Positions 25,031 to 34,613 of a stretch of 64,000 nucleotides of DNA are shown one piece after another. The first letter of the stretch is position 1. The number at the start of each line of letters is the position of its first letter. Both the position numbers and the translations under genes were made by a program. The stretch is from Oceanirhabdus seepicola (GTDB taxonomy: Bacteria; Bacillota; Clostridia; Clostridiales; Clostridiaceae). Location: the NCBI RefSeq assembly GCF_023684385.1, contig NZ_JAGSOJ010000002.1:186001-250000 (forward strand), in the 5' to 3' direction. The notes below the pieces were generated by a model. It was not told the DNA's origin. It did no database searches and saw only the letters and a program-made list of their open reading frames with translations.

Positions 25031-28000
25031 TGAAAAACAAATTTCTAAAGCGGATAAGTAGTTTTGTTGCAGCTGCAATGATATTTAGCAATCTTACTTT
25101 TATAGGTGGTATACAGAATGTAAAAGCTGATGAAGTAAGTAAGTTAGTAATAAGTCAGTATATTGAGACTAGTTCAGGAACATATCCAAAAGGAATAGAA
25201 CTTTGGAACGTTTCAGGATCAGATATTGACTTTTCAACAACTAATCTCAGTGTATTAAAAGGCGGAAATGGTGGAGCACCAAGTAGTGTTTTTACTCTAA
25301 ATGCAGGAAAGTTAGCTTCTGGTGAAGTAATGGTAATAGGTACTAGGGACATGGGGACTTATTTGGATGAAAATGGATTAAGTTCTGTGTTATATGAAGA
25401 AAAAACATTTCAATTTAATGGAGATGATTCACTTCAAATAGAGTTAAATGGAGAAATTGTGGATACTTTTGGTACTCCAGGAGAGGATCCAGGAAAAGCA
25501 TGGAGTGGAAATGGTGTTGAGACAAAAAACACAAATATTCAATTGAAATCTGGAATTACTACAGGGGCTGATTCATTTGGATGGACAGATCCAAGTATAA
25601 GATTTGAGAAAGTGGCAGATGGTACAGATTTAACTGGTTTTGGTATTGCACCTGTTACGTCAAATCAAGCTCCTACAGTAGCACAAACAATAACAGATCA
25701 AATAGCTACAGAAGGTGAGGGCGAAATAACAATAGATGTAAGTGGAACATTCATAGATGCAGATGGAGATACACTTACACTAAATGTAGAGTCAGATAAA
25801 GAAGAGATAGTGACAGTATCAGTAAATGGTACAGAGGTTGTTGTTACACCAGTATCAGAAGGTTCAGCTGTAATAACAGTAACTGCAGATGATAATAAAG
25901 GTGGAACAGTAAGTACAGCATTTAATGTAACAGTAAATCCAGAAGTAATAAAAAATCAATCACCAACAGTAGCACAAACAATAACAGACCAAATAGCTAC
26001 AGAAGGTGATGAGGAAATAACAATAGATGTAAGTGGAACATTCTCAGATGCAGATGGAGATACACTTACAATAAGTGCAGTTTCAGATAATGAAGAGGTA
26101 ACAACAGTAGTAGTAAATGGAACAGATGTTATAGTTACACCAGTATCAGAGGGAACCACTAATATAACAGTGACTGCTAATGATAATAAAGGTGGAACAG
26201 TAAACACAACATTTAATGTAACAGTAAATGCAGCTCAAGCAGCAGATTATTTAACTGTTGAACAAGCACTTAGTGAAGCACAGGGTACAGAAGTAACAAT
26301 ACAAGGTTATTTGGTAGATGGCTTTAACACGCAATATGGTATAAAAGTAGCGGATATAAATGATGCACAAGTAGAAACATATATAGCTGTTAAACTAAAT
26401 TCTGGAGATAGGGAACAGTTCAACCCTCAGAAGAATCCAGATGCACAAGGTGAAAAAGTAAGAGTAACAGGGATAAGAGATAGTTATTGTGGAGAGGAAG
26501 GTATCGTAAGTGTATCATCTATAGAATTTATTGATGATGGTTCAGGTTCTTTATCAGATGAAGAAGCAGTAGTTGGTGCTAAAGCAGCACTTACTTTAGG
26601 AAACACAACTTCTGTAACTACAGATTTAAATCTTCCAACAACAGGATTAAATGAAACAACAATAAGTTGGGAGTCAAGTAATACAGCTTTTGTAGCAAAT
26701 GATGGAGCAGTAACTAGACCAGCCAATGGTGAAGGTGATGCAACTTTAACATTAACAGCAACAATTACTAAAGGAAGTGAAAGTGATACCAAAGACTTTA
26801 CTGTTACAGTTTTAGAAGAAGGTGCTACACCACAAAATAATACTATAGCAGCAGCAAGAGAAAAAAATGGTGAAATCGTAACTGTAGAAGGTATCGCAAC
26901 TTACTGTTATACAGATGGTAAAAAGGTATACTTCCAAGATGAAACAGCAGGAATATTCATTTATGATAGTGCAGGTGGATTAACTGTAACAGAAGGCGAT
27001 AAGGTTCAGGTTACAGGAACAGTAACTTCACATTTTGATGTATTAGAAATAGTTCCTTCAAGTACAGAGGACGTAAAGATAATAAGTTCAGAAAACAGCG
27101 TTACACCAGAAGTAGTAACAATTGATGGAATAGTAGAATCAAAAGAAAGTATGCTTGTGAAACTTGAGAATTTAACAATAACAACTATTGATACAAGTGC
27201 TGATACAGTATTTGTAGATTCTCAGGGAAGAACAATTACGGCTTTTAAAGCAAGGATAAACAGTAGTATAGTAGAAGGTAATATAGTCGATGTTATTGCA
27301 ATAGTTGATCAGTTCAAAGGAAACTATCAATTAAAAATAAGAAGTGAAAGTGATGTAACTGCAACTACAGTAATTATGACTGATGAAGAAGCAGTAGCGG
27401 GCGCTAAAGCAGCGCTAACATTAGGAAATACAACTTCTGTAATTACAGATTTAAATCTTCCAACAACAGGATTAAATGAAACAATAATAAGTTGGGAGTC
27501 AAGTAATACAGCAGTTGTAACAAATGATGGAATAGTAACTAGACCAGAAAATGGAAATATAGAAGTGACATTAACAGCAACAATTACTAAAGGCAATGCA
27601 AATGACACTAAGGAGTTTATTATTACTGTTTTAGAAGAAGGTGCTGATCCATATGAAACATATTATACTGATGCATATGGAAAAACTGGAGAAGCGCTAA
27701 AAGCAGCTCTAAATGATATTATAGATAATAATAATACAACCTTATCTTATGCTCAAGCATATGATGCTTTAGTAGAAACAGATGAAGATCCAAATAAGCC
27801 TGGAAATGTAATATTATTATATACTGGTCGTTCTGTTAATGGACCGGCAAAATATGCTGATGGAGCTGGTTGGAATCGTGAGCATGTATGGGCTAAGTCG
27901 CATGGCGATTTTGGTACATCAAAGGGGCCAGGAACTGACATACATCAATTAAGACCAACAGATGTTAGTGTAAATAGTTCAAGAGGACATCTTGATTTTG

Positions 28001-31000
28001 ATAATGGTGGAAAACCTCATTCAGAAGCAACAGAGTGTAATTACGATAGTGATTCTTGGGAACCAAGAGATGAAGTTAAGGGTGACGTAGCCAGAATAAT
28101 CTTCTACATGGCTGTTAGATATGAAGGTGAACATGGGGAAAAAGATTTAGAACTTGCAGACAGAGTAAATACTTATCCAAATCCTGAGCATGGTAAACTT
28201 TCAGTACTGTTAGAGTGGAATAAGCAGGACCCTATAAGTGAATTTGAAATGACAAGAAATAATATTATATATGAAAAATATCAGCATAATAGAAATCCTT
28301 TCATAGATCATCCAGAATGGGCAGATGAAATATGGGGAGAACCATCTAACATTACAGATGAAGAAGCAGTAATAGCTGCTAAAAATGCATTAACATTAGG
28401 AAATACAACTGAAGTAACTTCAAATCTAAATTTATCAACAATAGGCTCATATGACACAATAATAAGCTGGGATTCAAGCAATAAAGCAGTTATAGCAAAT
28501 GATGGAACAGTAACTAGACCAATAAATGGTGAAGGAAATATAAGGGTAACATTAAAAGCAACAATAACTAAAGGAAATGCAAATGATACTAAAGACTTTA
28601 CTGTTACAGTTTTAGAAGAAGGGGCTACACCACAAAATAATACTATAGTAGCAGCAAGAGAAAAAGTTGGTGAAATCGTAACTGTAGAAGGTATCGCAAC
28701 TTACTGTTATACAGATGGTAAAAAAGTATACTTCCAAGACGAGACAGCAGGAATATTCATTTACGATGAAAATGGTGGATTAAATGTAGAAGAAGGAGAT
28801 AAGGTTCAGGTTACAGGAACAGTAACAGCACATTTTGATGTATTAGAAATAGTACCATCAGGTATAGAGGATGTAAAGATAATAAATTCAGGAAACACTG
28901 TTACACCAGAAGTAGTAACAATTGATCAAATAGTAGAATCAAAAGAAAGCATGCTTGTGAAACTTGAGAATTTAACAATGACAACTCTTAATACAAGTGG
29001 AAATACAGTATTTGAAGATTCTCAAGGAAGAACAATTACGGCTTTTAAACCAAGAATAAATAGTAGTATAGTAGAAGGTAATATAGTAGATGTTATTGCA
29101 GTAGTTGACCAGTTCAAGGGAACTTATCAATTAAAAATAAGAAATGAAAGTGATGTAATTAAAGTAGGAGATGGAGACGGAGGTCATCCCCAACCTGGTG
29201 AAATAACAAAGATTAGCGAAATACAGGGAAAAGCACATATATCTCCATTAGTAGGAGACAAAGTTAAGATAAAAGGTATTGTAACAAGCGTGGTAAACGG
29301 ACAATATGATAAAGGTTTCTATATTCAAGAAGTTATTGCAGATGATAATGACAATACATCAGAAGGTATTTATGTAGATTATTCTGGAATTACAAGCATT
29401 GGAATTAAAGCTGGTGACTTGGTAACTGTAAATGGTAAGGTATATGAAGAAAAACTTTATCCATTCGATAATCAACTTTCAATAACATATATAAAGAATG
29501 CTAGTGTAGAAATTGAATCAACTGGTAATGCTTTACCAGAACCAATTATTATAGGTGATAATGGAATTATGCCACCTAAAGAAATAATTGAAAATGATAG
29601 TTTTAGTAAATTCCAGCCACAAGAGGATGCTATTGATTTCTATGAAAGTTTAGAAGGAATGCTTATACAAATAGATAATGCAGTTGTTGTAGCCTCAACT
29701 GATAAATATGGACAAATAGTGGTAATGCCGGAAAATGGTAAAGATGCAGTTAATGAAAGAACAATTCATGGTGGTATAATGATAACTGCTGAAAAGACTA
29801 ATCCAAATACAATTATGATTGATGATGTAATTATTGAAAATGAGCCATCGGTTAATGTTGGAGATAAATTCAATGATTCTGTTGTTGGTGTAATGAGTTA
29901 TGGTTTTGGGATGTATAAGGTATACAATACACAGGTATTGCCAAGTGTTACAAGTGCAGGATTACAAAGAGAAACAACTTCAATTGAATTTGATGAAGAT
30001 AAATTAACGGTTGCTTCATACAATATTGAAAATTTCTCAGCATTAACTGACACTGTAAAGGTAAATAAAATAGCAAACTCAATAGTTAATAATTTAAATA
30101 ATCCAGATATAATTGGGTTGATAGAAGTTCAAGATAATAATGGAGACAAAGATGATAGTATCACAGATGCATCTAAAAGCTACCAAACACTTATAGATGC
30201 AATATCAAGTAAGGGTGGACCACTATATGCTTATACAGATATAGCACCTGTAGATGATCAAGATGGTGGAATACCAGGTGGAAATATTAGAGTTGGATAT
30301 ATATATAGAACTGAAAGAGTTTCTTTAAAAGAAGGAACAAGTGGAGACGCTACTACAGCAGTAGGCGTTACTAATCAGGGTAATTTAACACATAATCCAG
30401 GAAAAATAGTGCCTAATGACGCAGCTTTTGAAAGTAGCAGAAAAGCGCTTGCTGCAGAGTTTGATTTTAAGGGTAATGAAGTAATTGTTATTGCAAATCA
30501 TTTCTGTTCTAAGAGAGGAGATAATGGATTATTTGGAGATGTACAACCTCCAGTTAGAGGTTCAGAGGTACAGAGACATGCACAAGCACAAATAGTAAAT
30601 GATTTTGTGGATTCAGTTTTAGCAAAGAATTCAGATGCAAATGTTGTTGTTTTAGGTGATTTAAATGATTTCGAGTTCTCTGAGACTGTAAATATTCTTA
30701 AAGGTGGAGTAATGCACAATATGATAGATTCACTGCCTAAAAATGAAAGATTTACTTACGTTTATTCAGGCAATTCTCAAGTACTAGATAATATACTTGT
30801 AACTAATAATTTAAAGGATACTACAGAAATAGATGTAGTGCACATTAATGCTGAATTTACAGAAGAACAGGGAAGAGCAAGTGACCATGATCCTGTACTA
30901 GCTCAGATAGCTTTTGATTCAGATACAACTATCCCTGAAAAAGATATAGAAATAAAAGATGTTATAATTATGGATATAAATGGTAATGTATTAACAGAAA

Positions 31001-31293
31001 TTAAACAAGGCGCAACTGTAGTAGTTAAAGCAAATATAAAAAATAGTACAGAAGATTCTGCAAATGGAACAGTTATTGTAAAACTAACTGACAGCAAGAA
31101 TAAAGTAATAGGAATAGGATTTATAAAAGACACTGAATTGAAAAAACAAATTATGAATGAATATGCAATAGGATTTACATTAGACAATGAAACTTTAGGA
31201 AACTGTAAAGCTCAGGTTTATGTATGGGATGGATGGGATACTATGAACCCATTATCAGAAGCAGTTACTATTGACTTTGTAATAAACTATTAA
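25030..31293 (+). CDS. Giant secreted dual nuclease: endonuclease I plus DNase I-like EEP domain
   Basis: 2087 aa, exported (signal peptide about 1-33, ending NVKADEV). Approximate domains in order: lamin-tail domain 35-205; two cadherin-like Ig modules 212-400; OB-fold YhcR/DUF6359-like 405-500; atrophied bacterial Ig 511-596; OB-fold 603-775; atrophied Ig 783-871; endonuclease I (EndA/NucM) 872-1105 with WNREHVWAKSHG and DIHQLRPTD (beta-beta-alpha-metal His); atrophied Ig 1107-1197; OB-fold 1202-1376; further OB-type region 1390-1645; endonuclease/exonuclease/phosphatase domain 1657-1958 with VASYNIENF, IGLIEVQD, NHFCSKRGD, VLGDLNDFE and SDHDP; C-terminal beta domain 1967-2087. Both catalytic sets look intact. 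Expected role: degradation of extracellular nucleic acid for nutrients or biofilm/host-DNA escape. No cell-wall anchor motif. Confidence 0.92.
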   Translation: MKNKFLKRISSFVAAAMIFSNLTFIGGIQNVKADEVSKLVISQYIETSSGTYPKGIELWNVSGSDIDFSTTNLSVLKGGNGGAPSSVFTLNAGKLASGEVMVIGTRDMGTYLDENGLSSVLYEEKTFQFNGDDSLQIELNGEIVDTFGTPGEDPGKAWSGNGVETKNTNIQLKSGITTGADSFGWTDPSIRFEKVADGTDLTGFGIAPVTSNQAPTVAQTITDQIATEGEGEITIDVSGTFIDADGDTLTLNVESDKEEIVTVSVNGTEVVVTPVSEGSAVITVTADDNKGGTVSTAFNVTVNPEVIKNQSPTVAQTITDQIATEGDEEITIDVSGTFSDADGDTLTISAVSDNEEVTTVVVNGTDVIVTPVSEGTTNITVTANDNKGGTVNTTFNVTVNAAQAADYLTVEQALSEAQGTEVTIQGYLVDGFNTQYGIKVADINDAQVETYIAVKLNSGDREQFNPQKNPDAQGEKVRVTGIRDSYCGEEGIVSVSSIEFIDDGSGSLSDEEAVVGAKAALTLGNTTSVTTDLNLPTTGLNETTISWESSNTAFVANDGAVTRPANGEGDATLTLTATITKGSESDTKDFTVTVLEEGATPQNNTIAAAREKNGEIVTVEGIATYCYTDGKKVYFQDETAGIFIYDSAGGLTVTEGDKVQVTGTVTSHFDVLEIVPSSTEDVKIISSENSVTPEVVTIDGIVESKESMLVKLENLTITTIDTSADTVFVDSQGRTITAFKARINSSIVEGNIVDVIAIVDQFKGNYQLKIRSESDVTATTVIMTDEEAVAGAKAALTLGNTTSVITDLNLPTTGLNETIISWESSNTAVVTNDGIVTRPENGNIEVTLTATITKGNANDTKEFIITVLEEGADPYETYYTDAYGKTGEALKAALNDIIDNNNTTLSYAQAYDALVETDEDPNKPGNVILLYTGRSVNGPAKYADGAGWNREHVWAKSHGDFGTSKGPGTDIHQLRPTDVSVNSSRGHLDFDNGGKPHSEATECNYDSDSWEPRDEVKGDVARIIFYMAVRYEGEHGEKDLELADRVNTYPNPEHGKLSVLLEWNKQDPISEFEMTRNNIIYEKYQHNRNPFIDHPEWADEIWGEPSNITDEEAVIAAKNALTLGNTTEVTSNLNLSTIGSYDTIISWDSSNKAVIANDGTVTRPINGEGNIRVTLKATITKGNANDTKDFTVTVLEEGATPQNNTIVAAREKVGEIVTVEGIATYCYTDGKKVYFQDETAGIFIYDENGGLNVEEGDKVQVTGTVTAHFDVLEIVPSGIEDVKIINSGNTVTPEVVTIDQIVESKESMLVKLENLTMTTLNTSGNTVFEDSQGRTITAFKPRINSSIVEGNIVDVIAVVDQFKGTYQLKIRNESDVIKVGDGDGGHPQPGEITKISEIQGKAHISPLVGDKVKIKGIVTSVVNGQYDKGFYIQEVIADDNDNTSEGIYVDYSGITSIGIKAGDLVTVNGKVYEEKLYPFDNQLSITYIKNASVEIESTGNALPEPIIIGDNGIMPPKEIIENDSFSKFQPQEDAIDFYESLEGMLIQIDNAVVVASTDKYGQIVVMPENGKDAVNERTIHGGIMITAEKTNPNTIMIDDVIIENEPSVNVGDKFNDSVVGVMSYGFGMYKVYNTQVLPSVTSAGLQRETTSIEFDEDKLTVASYNIENFSALTDTVKVNKIANSIVNNLNNPDIIGLIEVQDNNGDKDDSITDASKSYQTLIDAISSKGGPLYAYTDIAPVDDQDGGIPGGNIRVGYIYRTERVSLKEGTSGDATTAVGVTNQGNLTHNPGKIVPNDAAFESSRKALAAEFDFKGNEVIVIANHFCSKRGDNGLFGDVQPPVRGSEVQRHAQAQIVNDFVDSVLAKNSDANVVVLGDLNDFEFSETVNILKGGVMHNMIDSLPKNERFTYVYSGNSQVLDNILVTNNLKDTTEIDVVHINAEFTEEQGRASDHDPVLAQIAFDSDTTIPEKDIEIKDVIIMDINGNVLTEIKQGATVVVKANIKNSTEDSANGTVIVKLTDSKNKVIGIGFIKDTELKKQIMNEYAIGFTLDNETLGNCKAQVYVWDGWDTMNPLSEAVTIDFVINY

Positions 31294-31315
31294 TAGTATG
31301 TATTACTTGTAAATG

Positions 31316-31348
31316 AAAAAAGGATGGTGTGTGAACACCATCTTTTTT
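31316..31348 (+). terminator. Terminator of the nuclease gene
   Basis: GATGGTGT-GTGA-ACACCATC flanked by an A-run before and TTTTTT after. Confidence 0.92.
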
Positions 31349-31429
31349 CTTATATTCTCAGTTTATAATTCTCAACTCTCAGTTCCTTTTAGCGAATGTT
31401 TTACATGTCATTAAATTTTTTTTATTTTA

Positions 31430-31458
31430 CCCCCTCAAATTTTCATATTTTACTCGTA
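31430..31458 (+). promoter_or_regulatory. SigI-type promoter of the acidic DUF5667 gene
   Basis: ACCCCCTCAAAT (C-run 31430-31434) and CGTA (31455-31458), 20 nt after the C-run. This closely matches the element upstream of sigI (CCCCCTTAAA, CGTA, 19 nt). No other such pair was found by eye in the intergenic regions of the window. The start codon is 55 bp downstream. Confidence 0.55.
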
Positions 31459-31512
31459 AATATAAGTATAAGGATAATTTGATTATCAAAGGAACTTAAG
31501 GAGGAGTTAATT

Positions 31513-33210
31513 ATGAAAAAAGCAGCAGCTATTTTATTAGCTATATCAGTATTGTTTAGTCAGGGGTATACAATTGCTAGGGCTGATAATGATGGAACAA
31601 CTCAGATAGAGCAAAATATAACAGCAGAAGAGACTACTGCAACTGACGAGGAAACTGTTGAAGAAACAAATAGCCAGGACGCAGAAAGTGCTGAAACAGA
31701 AGAAAATATAGGGGAAGAAGTAACAGAAGAAGCGACTGAAGTAGAAAATGAAGAAGTAGAAAGTGGAATTTTACCAGATAATATTCTTTATGTATTTGAT
31801 AAATTAGTGGAAGATATTAAATTGCAATTAGCTTTTGATGATGAATCAAAATTAGAAGTTATAAGTAGCATAATCCAAGAGAGATTAGCAGAAATTGAGG
31901 CTCTAGAAGGTGAAGAAGATACACAAGAGCTTATAAATAAATTAGTTCAAGACATTGAAGAAAAGATTGAAATGATAGATGAAACTGTAGAGGAAGCAAC
32001 AGAAGGACAAGCAACAGAAGAAGCAACAGAAGAAGAAGCAACAGAAGAAGAAGCAACAGAAGAAGCAACAGAAGAAGAGGTAACTGAAGAAGAAACAACT
32101 GAAGAAGAAGCAACTGAAGAAGAAGCAACTGAAGAAGAAGCAACTGAGGAAGAAACAACTGAAGAAGAAGCAACTGAAGAAGAAGCAACTGAGGAAGAAG
32201 CTACTGAAGAAGAAACAACTGAAGAAGAATCAACAGAAGAAGATGCAACTGAAGAGGAAACAACTGAAGAAGACGAAGTTGACGAAGAAATAGATGAAGA
32301 AGAAATCGAAGAAGAAAATGAAAAGTTAGACATTTACAATAAGATTCTTTCAAAAATTTTAGAAAGAATTGAGAATGCAGAAGGTAATGAAAAATTAGAA
32401 GCTGTTTTCCAAATGCAAAGAGAGAAACTTGAATCTGTTAAGGAAATGGTTGAAAAGAGACATGAATTAAATTCAACAAGACAGCAACTTAAAAAGTCTG
32501 AAAATGAAATTAAAAAGATTGAGAAAAACCTTAAGCACCAGCTTAAGAAAAATAATTTAACTGAAGAAGAAAAGGCATTAATTGAAGAGAAAATCACTAA
32601 TCTTAATGAAGAATATAAAAACATAAAAGAAGAATATAAAAACGTTAAAGAAGAAATGAATGAAGCTTTCCAATATAAAAAGGACATAAATAAAAAATAT
32701 AGAGGTAAAAAATCATTTATAAAAGATGAAGAAGTTAAAGAAAAATTAGAAGAGGTACAAGAAGAATTAAAAGAAGAGTATGAAGAAGTAAAGGAAGAAT
32801 ATAAAGAGGCTGTTGACGAAATTGAAGAAGATAAAGAAGAGCTAAAAGAACAGCTTGAAGATGAAGATTTAACTGAAGAAGAAGAAATTAAGATTAAAGA
32901 AGAAATGAAAAAGCTTTATGAAGAGAAAAAAGACTTAGAAGAAAAAATGAAAGAATATACACATAAAGTTAAACAAAGAAAAGAAGAATATATGAAAGAA
33001 ATAAAAGAGAATGAAGAAGAAATCAAAAAAGAGTATGAAGAAAGATTGAAGAAAGAAGAAAAAAGAAAAGAAGAATATACGAAAAAAATGAAAGAGAAAC
33101 AAGAAGATAGAAAAAAAGAATATGAGAAAAAAAGAAAAGAGTATGACAAAAAAAGAGAAGAAATGAAGAAGAAAGAAAAAGATAACAAAGGGAAATCTAA
33201 AAAGAGATAG
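31513..33210 (+). CDS. Secreted highly acidic DUF5667 protein with EEAT repeats and long coiled coil
   Basis: 565 aa. ATG 31513 behind AAGGAGGAG. Signal peptide about 1-25 (ends IARADND). About 85-155: DUF5667-like helical domain (GILPDNILYVFDKLVEDIK, LEVISSIIQERLAEIEAL). About 158-255: tandem EEATEEEA/EETTEEE repeats. About 260-565: continuous Glu/Lys coiled coil that shifts from Glu-rich to strongly Lys-rich at the C-terminus (KKREEMKKKEKDNKGKSKKR). The product is exported and could be an extended fibre or ion-binding surface polymer. A SigI-like promoter lies directly upstream, so it may be an output of the adjacent SigI/RsgI system. Function unknown. Confidence 0.75.
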   Translation: MKKAAAILLAISVLFSQGYTIARADNDGTTQIEQNITAEETTATDEETVEETNSQDAESAETEENIGEEVTEEATEVENEEVESGILPDNILYVFDKLVEDIKLQLAFDDESKLEVISSIIQERLAEIEALEGEEDTQELINKLVQDIEEKIEMIDETVEEATEGQATEEATEEEATEEEATEEATEEEVTEEETTEEEATEEEATEEEATEEETTEEEATEEEATEEEATEEETTEEESTEEDATEEETTEEDEVDEEIDEEEIEEENEKLDIYNKILSKILERIENAEGNEKLEAVFQMQREKLESVKEMVEKRHELNSTRQQLKKSENEIKKIEKNLKHQLKKNNLTEEEKALIEEKITNLNEEYKNIKEEYKNVKEEMNEAFQYKKDINKKYRGKKSFIKDEEVKEKLEEVQEELKEEYEEVKEEYKEAVDEIEEDKEELKEQLEDEDLTEEEEIKIKEEMKKLYEEKKDLEEKMKEYTHKVKQRKEEYMKEIKENEEEIKKEYEERLKKEEKRKEEYTKKMKEKQEDRKKEYEKKRKEYDKKREEMKKKEKDNKGKSKKR

Positions 33211-33286
33211 TGAATGGAAGCACAGGTGAAGTGGACAAACTATCATATAGTGATTGTCAATAGAGATAATATGTGAAATATAGTAT

Positions 33287-33330
33287 AAAAAGGCACAAAG
33301 TTCTTATTTAAGTAAGAACTTTGTGCTTTT
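33287..33330. terminator. Bidirectional terminator
   Basis: GCACAAAGTTCTTA (33293-33306), TTTAAG, TAAGAACTTTGTGC (33313-33326), with an A-run before and T-run after, so it ends both the acidic-protein gene (+) and the zinc-ribbon gene (-). Confidence 0.9.
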
Positions 33331-33335
33331 TATTC

Positions 33336-33482
33336 TTAGTGTTCTCTTCGCAATATTTTTTTTATTAATATTTTAAGTTTACTAGAATATCTTTTCTCAC
33401 ACACTATGCTCCCACAATGGGGACAATTGTCATATTTTGGAGGAACATAGCGACCGCACTTGCTGCAATAAATATATTTCAT
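33336..33482 (-). CDS. 48-aa zinc-ribbon microprotein
   Basis: Start ATG 33482 with a strong SD (GGAGGG, 6-nt spacing), stop TAA 33336-33338 directly before a bidirectional terminator. The protein has two CxxC knuckles, C6-x2-C9 and C20-x2-C23 (YCSKCG ... NCPHCG), a compact zinc-ribbon, followed by a very basic tail (KLKILIKKILRREH) that could bind nucleic acid or membrane. SD, terminator and paired cysteines make this a convincing gene despite its size. Divergent from the 33641 gene. Function unknown. Confidence 0.75.
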   Translation of the reverse strand: MKYIYCSKCGRYVPPKYDNCPHCGSIVCEKRYSSKLKILIKKILRREH

Positions 33483-33640
33483 TGGGATCCCTCCTACTAT
33501 TGATTACCAATATTTTACTATTAATATAAGCAAAAAGCAACTGAATTGACAGTGTTTTTGAGTAAAACTGAATTATATTTTTGAATAGAAGGGAGAATAA
33601 TTTATAAATAAAAGAAATAGAATTGAAAGTGAGTGTAGTT

Positions 33641-34264
33641 ATGAAAAATAATTTCATGGAACAATTATATCTTGATAAGGTAAGGGAAAGAGTGATTGAT
33701 GGGTCATATATATATGGAAATGGAAAACAAATGCTTAATATTGTTTGTGAAAATTTAAATATGGATAAATATATAGCTAATGATATTGAGAAAAAAATAC
33801 TTAATGAGTGTATAGATACTATGGGGAATAAAATGAGTTTATCATTTACAGAAAATGAAATAAGTAAAATGTTGTTGTTAAATAATGATGAGAGGATAGC
33901 TATAAATTTAAATTCTTTGAGAGAGATAAAGATGAGAATAGATGCCAAATATTTGTACATAGGAAGTTTATATGAGTGGGAAAAGCCTATAGTAGAGATA
34001 AAAAAAAGAAGAAATATATTTAAAATACATATAGATAGAATTATATATAAAGATAAGATTATAAAAATTAAAGACTTAATACTGCCAATAAATATAGTAC
34101 AAGGGATTGATGCAAGAGTACATATAATGAGCAATAATAATACAATGGAAATAGCTTTTAAAGAAGTTGAGATTGCTAATGAGATACGAGGATTGTTAAG
34201 AACTCTACATAACAGAAATAAAATAAAAAAAATACAAAATGTTATTGACAATGATTATCATTAG
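33641..34264 (+). CDS. Hypothetical cytoplasmic protein
   Basis: 207 aa from ATG 33641 (weak SD, AGTGAG); a TTG at 33623 would add six residues. No signal peptide or membrane segment. The N-terminal half is helical and acidic, the C-terminal half basic with beta-like segments (VEIKKRRNIFKIHIDRIIYKDKIIKIKDLILP). No family recognised. Asn/Lys/Ile-rich composition like its neighbours gives no sign of transfer. Confidence 0.5.
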   Translation: MKNNFMEQLYLDKVRERVIDGSYIYGNGKQMLNIVCENLNMDKYIANDIEKKILNECIDTMGNKMSLSFTENEISKMLLLNNDERIAINLNSLREIKMRIDAKYLYIGSLYEWEKPIVEIKKRRNIFKIHIDRIIYKDKIIKIKDLILPINIVQGIDARVHIMSNNNTMEIAFKEVEIANEIRGLLRTLHNRNKIKKIQNVIDNDYH

Positions 34265-34538
34265 CAGTATAATAAAGTCATGATAAAGAACAAAACATAC
34301 TAATATCCTTAATAAAAATCGCATTTTGACCAGATGCAAAGATAACAAGTAACATAGAGTAATGGAATTTATACCTCCAGAACAAATTAAAAGGCTTTGA
34401 TATAAAAGTCTAAGTGACATAAGAAATGATAAAATTGAACAAATTACCTTTGATAACTTCACTGACCATGAAGTTTAATAAAAAAAGGTAGAAAGAAATA
34501 TATTACCTAATATTGTTGAGGTAATGTAATATCCTCCC
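34265..34538. other. Non-coding stretch with a possible decayed ORF
   Basis: No intact gene. From ATG 34362 the plus strand reads MEFIPPEQIKRL, a TGA stop, then YKSLSDIRNDKIEQITFDNF and a few more residues to TAA near 34480. This might be a gene remnant broken by a nonsense codon, but I cannot name its family. A small inverted repeat ATTACCT-N10-AGGTAAT follows at about 34502-34525. Confidence 0.3.
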
Positions 34539-34572
34539 CAAAAGAACGGCTGACCACCGTTCTTTTGTTTTC
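34539..34572 (+). terminator. Intrinsic terminator
   Basis: CAAAAGAACGG (34539-34549), 7-nt loop CTGACCA, CCGTTCTTTTG (34557-34567), then TTTT. It closes off the region before the hydrogenase operon. Confidence 0.85.
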
Positions 34573-34613
34573 TGTAAAATTAGAAAATAAAGAATTTTTA
34601 AAAGATATGGATA

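Noticed and set aside
32000..32280. CRISPR-like array of short repeats
   Set aside because: The repeats are in-frame codons of the EEATEEEA protein tract with no unique spacers.
31947..32333. Long antisense Ser/Val-rich reading frames opposite the acidic protein
   Set aside because: They mirror the EEAT/GAA-rich repeats on the plus strand and have no SD or homologous features.
34362..34480. Small coding gene
   Set aside because: Interrupted by TGA after 12 codons, no good SD, and no family recognised; reported only as a possible remnant.
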